Shown here in pieces: positions 61,423 through 64,000 of a DNA stretch of 64,000 nt. Numbering within the stretch: the first letter of the stretch is position 1; every line of letters starts with the position of its first letter. The position numbers and the translations under genes were made by a program. Source of the stretch: an uncultured Lachnospiraceae bacterium (GTDB lineage Bacteria; Bacillota; Clostridia; Lachnospirales; Lachnospiraceae); the NCBI GenBank assembly GCA_910585625.1, contig CAJUFQ010000021.1:3013-67012 (forward strand), written 5' to 3'. The notes under the pieces are model-generated. The model had not been told where the DNA came from and ran no database searches. It was given only the letters and a program-made list of their open reading frames with translations.

Positions 61423-62967
61423 TTATTTCCGCTTCGGCAGCGCCGTCTTCTTGTCCACCATGACCTGTTCCTCCAGGCAGCTGAAAATCTCGTCGACCTC
61501 TTTCTTCGCCATCTTTGGCGTCAGCAGGCTTACGACCGGAACCACAACCAGCCCGGCAACCATGGCAATCGCCCCGGCATTGATAGGCGACGCGATATAG
61601 GAAAAGAACATATTGGACACCGTGATGCCGATTCCGCAGGCAAAGCTTGCCCAGACTGCCGCCTTGGTGACGCCTTTCCAATACAGACCATACAAGAACG
61701 GAGCCAGGAACGCGCCTGCCAACGCCCCCCAGGAAATGCCCATCAGCTGCGCGATGAACTGCGCGATGGATTTCGGCGGGAACAATGCCAGCACGACGGA
61801 ACATACGATGAAAAATACCAGCAATACCCTCATATATAAAATCTGCTTCTTCTCGCTCATATTCTTGACAATATTATCCTTCAGGAAGTCCAATGTCAGC
61901 GTGGAGCTTGAAGTCAGCACCAGCGAAGACAGCGTGGACATGGAAGCCGAAAGCACCAGCACAATCACGATGCCTACGAGGATATCCGGCAGCGTGGAAA
62001 GCATGGAGGGGATGATTGCATCGAAAATAACGCTTCCGTCCTCCTTACGGATTGCCGGCGTGTCAAACAGACGTCCGAAACCTCCCAGGAAATAACATCC
62101 GCCGGAAACGACTATCGCGAACAGCGTGGAGATTATCGTCCCTGACTGGACAGCCTTTTCATCCTTAATCGTATAGAATTTATGTATCATCTGCGGCAGG
62201 CCCCACGTCCCAAGGGAGGTCAGGATAATGACGCCCAAAAGGTTCAATGGATCCGGCCCGAAGAAGGAAGCAAACGCGCCCTTCTGTCCCATGGTCACTG
62301 CCACGTCGCTCTCCAGCTCTGCAAGCGAGCGGACGGCATTCAGGAAGCCGCCCTGTCCGTTTAAGACAGCCGCGATGACGGCCACGATTCCTCCCAGCAT
62401 GACGATTCCCTGAATGAAATCGTTGATTGCCGTCGCCATATAACCGCCAAGGATGACATAGGCACAGGTCAGAACCGCCATTACAATCACGCAGGCTTCA
62501 TAAGGGATGTCGAATGCCATCCCAAACAGTCGGGACAAGCCATTGTACACCGACGCCGTATATGGGATCAGGAACACGAAGGCAATGGCTGACGCCGCAA
62601 TCCGCAACGCCTTGCTGTCATACCGCTTCCCAAAAAAATCCGGCATGGTCGTCGCTGACAGATGATTGCTCATGATACGGGTACGCCTGCCCAGCACTAC
62701 CCATGCCAGCAGAGAACCAATGACCGCATTGCCAATGCCAATCCAGGTGGAAGCAAGCCCGTACTTGTAACCGAACTGTCCGGCATATCCCACAAACACC
62801 ACCGCCGAAAAATAAGACGTGCCATAAGCAAACGCCGTCAGCCAGGGGCCGACGCTCCTGCCGCCCAGCACGAAATCATCCACATTGGTGGCATGCTTGC
62901 GGGAATAAAGCCCCACGCCGACCATCACTGCAAAAAACAGCACCAAAAAAATTAATTTAACCAACAT
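61423..62967 (-). CDS. Sodium:solute symporter (SSS family)
   Basis: 514 residues with about thirteen membrane helices. Family hallmarks: FVLGGRSVGPWLTAFAYGTSYFSAV near the start, GKRYDSKALRI, and GGYMATAINDFIQGIVML. The type resembles proline/pantothenate-type symporters driven by Na+; the substrate is unknown. GGAGG is 6 bases from the ATG at 62967. The start overlaps the end of the amidohydrolase gene by 11 bases, so the two proteins are made together, which suggests import of the compound (or a precursor) that the hydrolase handles. Confidence 0.92.
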   Translation of the reverse strand: MLVKLIFLVLFFAVMVGVGLYSRKHATNVDDFVLGGRSVGPWLTAFAYGTSYFSAVVFVGYAGQFGYKYGLASTWIGIGNAVIGSLLAWVVLGRRTRIMSNHLSATTMPDFFGKRYDSKALRIAASAIAFVFLIPYTASVYNGLSRLFGMAFDIPYEACVIVMAVLTCAYVILGGYMATAINDFIQGIVMLGGIVAVIAAVLNGQGGFLNAVRSLAELESDVAVTMGQKGAFASFFGPDPLNLLGVIILTSLGTWGLPQMIHKFYTIKDEKAVQSGTIISTLFAIVVSGGCYFLGGFGRLFDTPAIRKEDGSVIFDAIIPSMLSTLPDILVGIVIVLVLSASMSTLSSLVLTSSSTLTLDFLKDNIVKNMSEKKQILYMRVLLVFFIVCSVVLALFPPKSIAQFIAQLMGISWGALAGAFLAPFLYGLYWKGVTKAAVWASFACGIGITVSNMFFSYIASPINAGAIAMVAGLVVVPVVSLLTPKMAKKEVDEIFSCLEEQVMVDKKTALPKRK

Positions 62968-63805
62968 ATTTTTCCTCCTTGTCCGGCAACTCCGGGAAAG
63001 CCTGTCCAATCAGCCTCCTGGCATTCTGCCCCAATATTTTATCTAACGCTTTCTCCCCTATGGCAAGGCTTTTCAGATGCGCCAAAGATTCTTTCTGACC
63101 GCTCCAGGGGCTGTCCGTGGCAAACAAAATCCGATCCGCACCGTGTTTCTCCAGTATGCGCAGGAATATTTCCTCCCCAATATATCCGGCGGTAAAAGAG
63201 GTATCCAGGAAGACATTCTTTCCTGCCAGTAGTTCCTCTACCTCCTCCCACATGGCAAAGCCGCCGTAATGCGCCAGTACCAGGTTTTCAGGAGCCACCT
63301 CATCCACAACCCTGCGTATCTGCCTTGGCGTACAGCGTACATTATCCGGGAAACCGACGTCCACCCCGGCATGGACGCTGACCACAAGCCCTAGCTCAGA
63401 GGCATAATCCAGGATGCGCATGTACTTCATGTCATCGAAATAGGTATCCTGGTAATCCGGGTGGAGCTTAATGCCTAACAGCCCCATGTCCCTGACGGCG
63501 CGCAGCTCTCCTTTATAATCCGGGGAGTCCGGGTGAATACCGCCAAAAGACCATAGGCGTGTCTTCTTATCCCGATACTTCTCGTTCAGCTGCGCCGCAA
63601 ACTTATTAACGCTGAGGAATTGTTCCGGCCTGGTGACCACGGGAAGGACTACCGACAAATCCACGCCCGTAATTTCCATGGAATTTACCAGCCCTTGTTC
63701 CGTCCCATCCGCGAACGCCCTGATATGCGCCCTATTTTCTAACTGCATAATCGTCTTTGCCGCTATTTTCTCAGGGAAAATATGCGTATGAAAGTCCACT
63801 GTCAT
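62957..63805 (-). CDS. Amidohydrolase-family metal-dependent hydrolase (ACMSD-like TIM barrel)
   Basis: 282 residues. Metal/active-site pattern of the amidohydrolase superfamily: DFHTH (H6, H8), LGIKLHPD, VVSVHAG, NLVLAHYGG and LFATDSPW with the late aspartate. The single-domain layout fits amidohydrolase_2 (ACMSD-like decarboxylase or lactonase) enzymes. AGGTG is ~7 bases before the ATG at 63805; a GTG three codons upstream is possible. First gene of the pair with the symporter. Substrate unknown. Confidence 0.88.
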   Translation of the reverse strand: MTVDFHTHIFPEKIAAKTIMQLENRAHIRAFADGTEQGLVNSMEITGVDLSVVLPVVTRPEQFLSVNKFAAQLNEKYRDKKTRLWSFGGIHPDSPDYKGELRAVRDMGLLGIKLHPDYQDTYFDDMKYMRILDYASELGLVVSVHAGVDVGFPDNVRCTPRQIRRVVDEVAPENLVLAHYGGFAMWEEVEELLAGKNVFLDTSFTAGYIGEEIFLRILEKHGADRILFATDSPWSGQKESLAHLKSLAIGEKALDKILGQNARRLIGQAFPELPDKEEKYVG

Positions 63806-63858
63806 CTGATCCACCTCACTTTATCACTTTAAAGCAACAGTGTCATTTTGCCTGAAAA

Positions 63859-63882
63859 AAGAATCTCGCTTGCGAGATTCTT
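63859..63882 (-). terminator. Terminator downstream of tRNA-Gly
   Basis: Stem AAGAATCTCGC/GCGAGATTCTT followed on the minus strand by TTTTTTC. It lies ~67 bases after the tRNA 3' end and would stop the tRNA transcript before the amidohydrolase gene. Confidence 0.85.
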
Positions 63883-63948
63883 CGTGCGCCGGCAGACTGA
63901 AAAATGAAAACAAGTCCGCATCTGCTCCATCTTTCTTGTAAAATAAAA

Positions 63949-64000
63949 AGCGATAGACGGGGCTCGAACCCGCGGTCTCGACCTTGGCAAGGTCGCGCGT
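63949..64000 (-). tRNA. tRNA-Gly (GCC), 3' part
   Basis: The reverse strand shows an anticodon stem-loop CGACC-TTGCCAA-GGTCG with anticodon GCC, a T arm with GGTTCGAGC, and the 3' acceptor half CTATCGC with U as discriminator base, as usual for bacterial glycine tRNAs. CCA is not encoded. The D arm and 5' acceptor half lie beyond the window edge. Confidence 0.92.

Overview
The window looks like a chromosomal segment from a spore-forming Lachnospiraceae-type member of the Clostridia (Bacillota). The evidence is strong AGGAGG-type ribosome binding sites, sigma-A type promoters, a SleC-like spore cortex lytic protein, BspA-type leucine-rich-repeat surface proteins, a superoxide reductase, a CIRCE-type heat-shock operator, and moderate GC content. 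I cannot name the genus. Nearly all genes lie on the minus strand; there is no phage, transposase, CRISPR array or rRNA.

Layout. 1-3.4 kb: tail of a Zn/Cd-type P1B ATPase, then deoC and radA on the other strand. 3.5-15.7 kb: one long minus-strand gene string from a strong promoter at 15.7 kb: membrane protein with a cadherin-like domain, clpC, CHASE2-adenylate cyclase, TIM-barrel protein, GAF-HD-GYP phosphodiesterase, Pro/Gly-repeat surface protein and a FecR-domain membrane protein. It resembles a cyclic-nucleotide and envelope signalling operon. 15.8-20.6 kb: aspartate kinase followed by an HD hydrolase, an HxxxDG acyltransferase, a zinc-ribbon membrane protein and an alpha/beta hydrolase. 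20.7-28.9 kb: two giant secreted proteins, one of them a GH2 glycosidase, both with repeated ligand-binding-like modules and BspA-type C-termini. 29.3-33.5 kb: superoxide reductase, SleC-like protein, esterase and small membrane proteins.

33.6-45.4 kb is metabolic: ilvE, flavin reductase, ilvB-ilvN-isochorismatase, thyA-folA-AEC permease, a PfkB sugar kinase and carB. 45.6-48.8 kb holds a CIRCE-controlled Hsp20 and a MATE pump divergent from a MerR regulator, with a textbook 19-bp-spacer MerR promoter between them. 48.9-51.3 kb is the most unusual locus: a four-gene operon with its own TTGACA/TATACT promoter that encodes a CdtB-like nuclease (all catalytic residues visible, no signal peptide, no CdtA/CdtC), two related DUF2589-like proteins and a small protein. 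51.4-61.3 kb carries a small conserved-looking protein, two more giant surface proteins and a divergent XRE regulator with three dyads in the shared promoter region. 61.4-63.8 kb is a sodium-solute symporter with an amidohydrolase. A tRNA-Gly(GCC) gene runs off the right edge.

The best candidate for an undescribed system is the CdtB-like/DUF2589 operon. Next come the CHASE2 cyclase/HD-GYP/FecR operon and the XRE-controlled giant LRR surface proteins. Family assignments rest on motif recognition, not on database searches.
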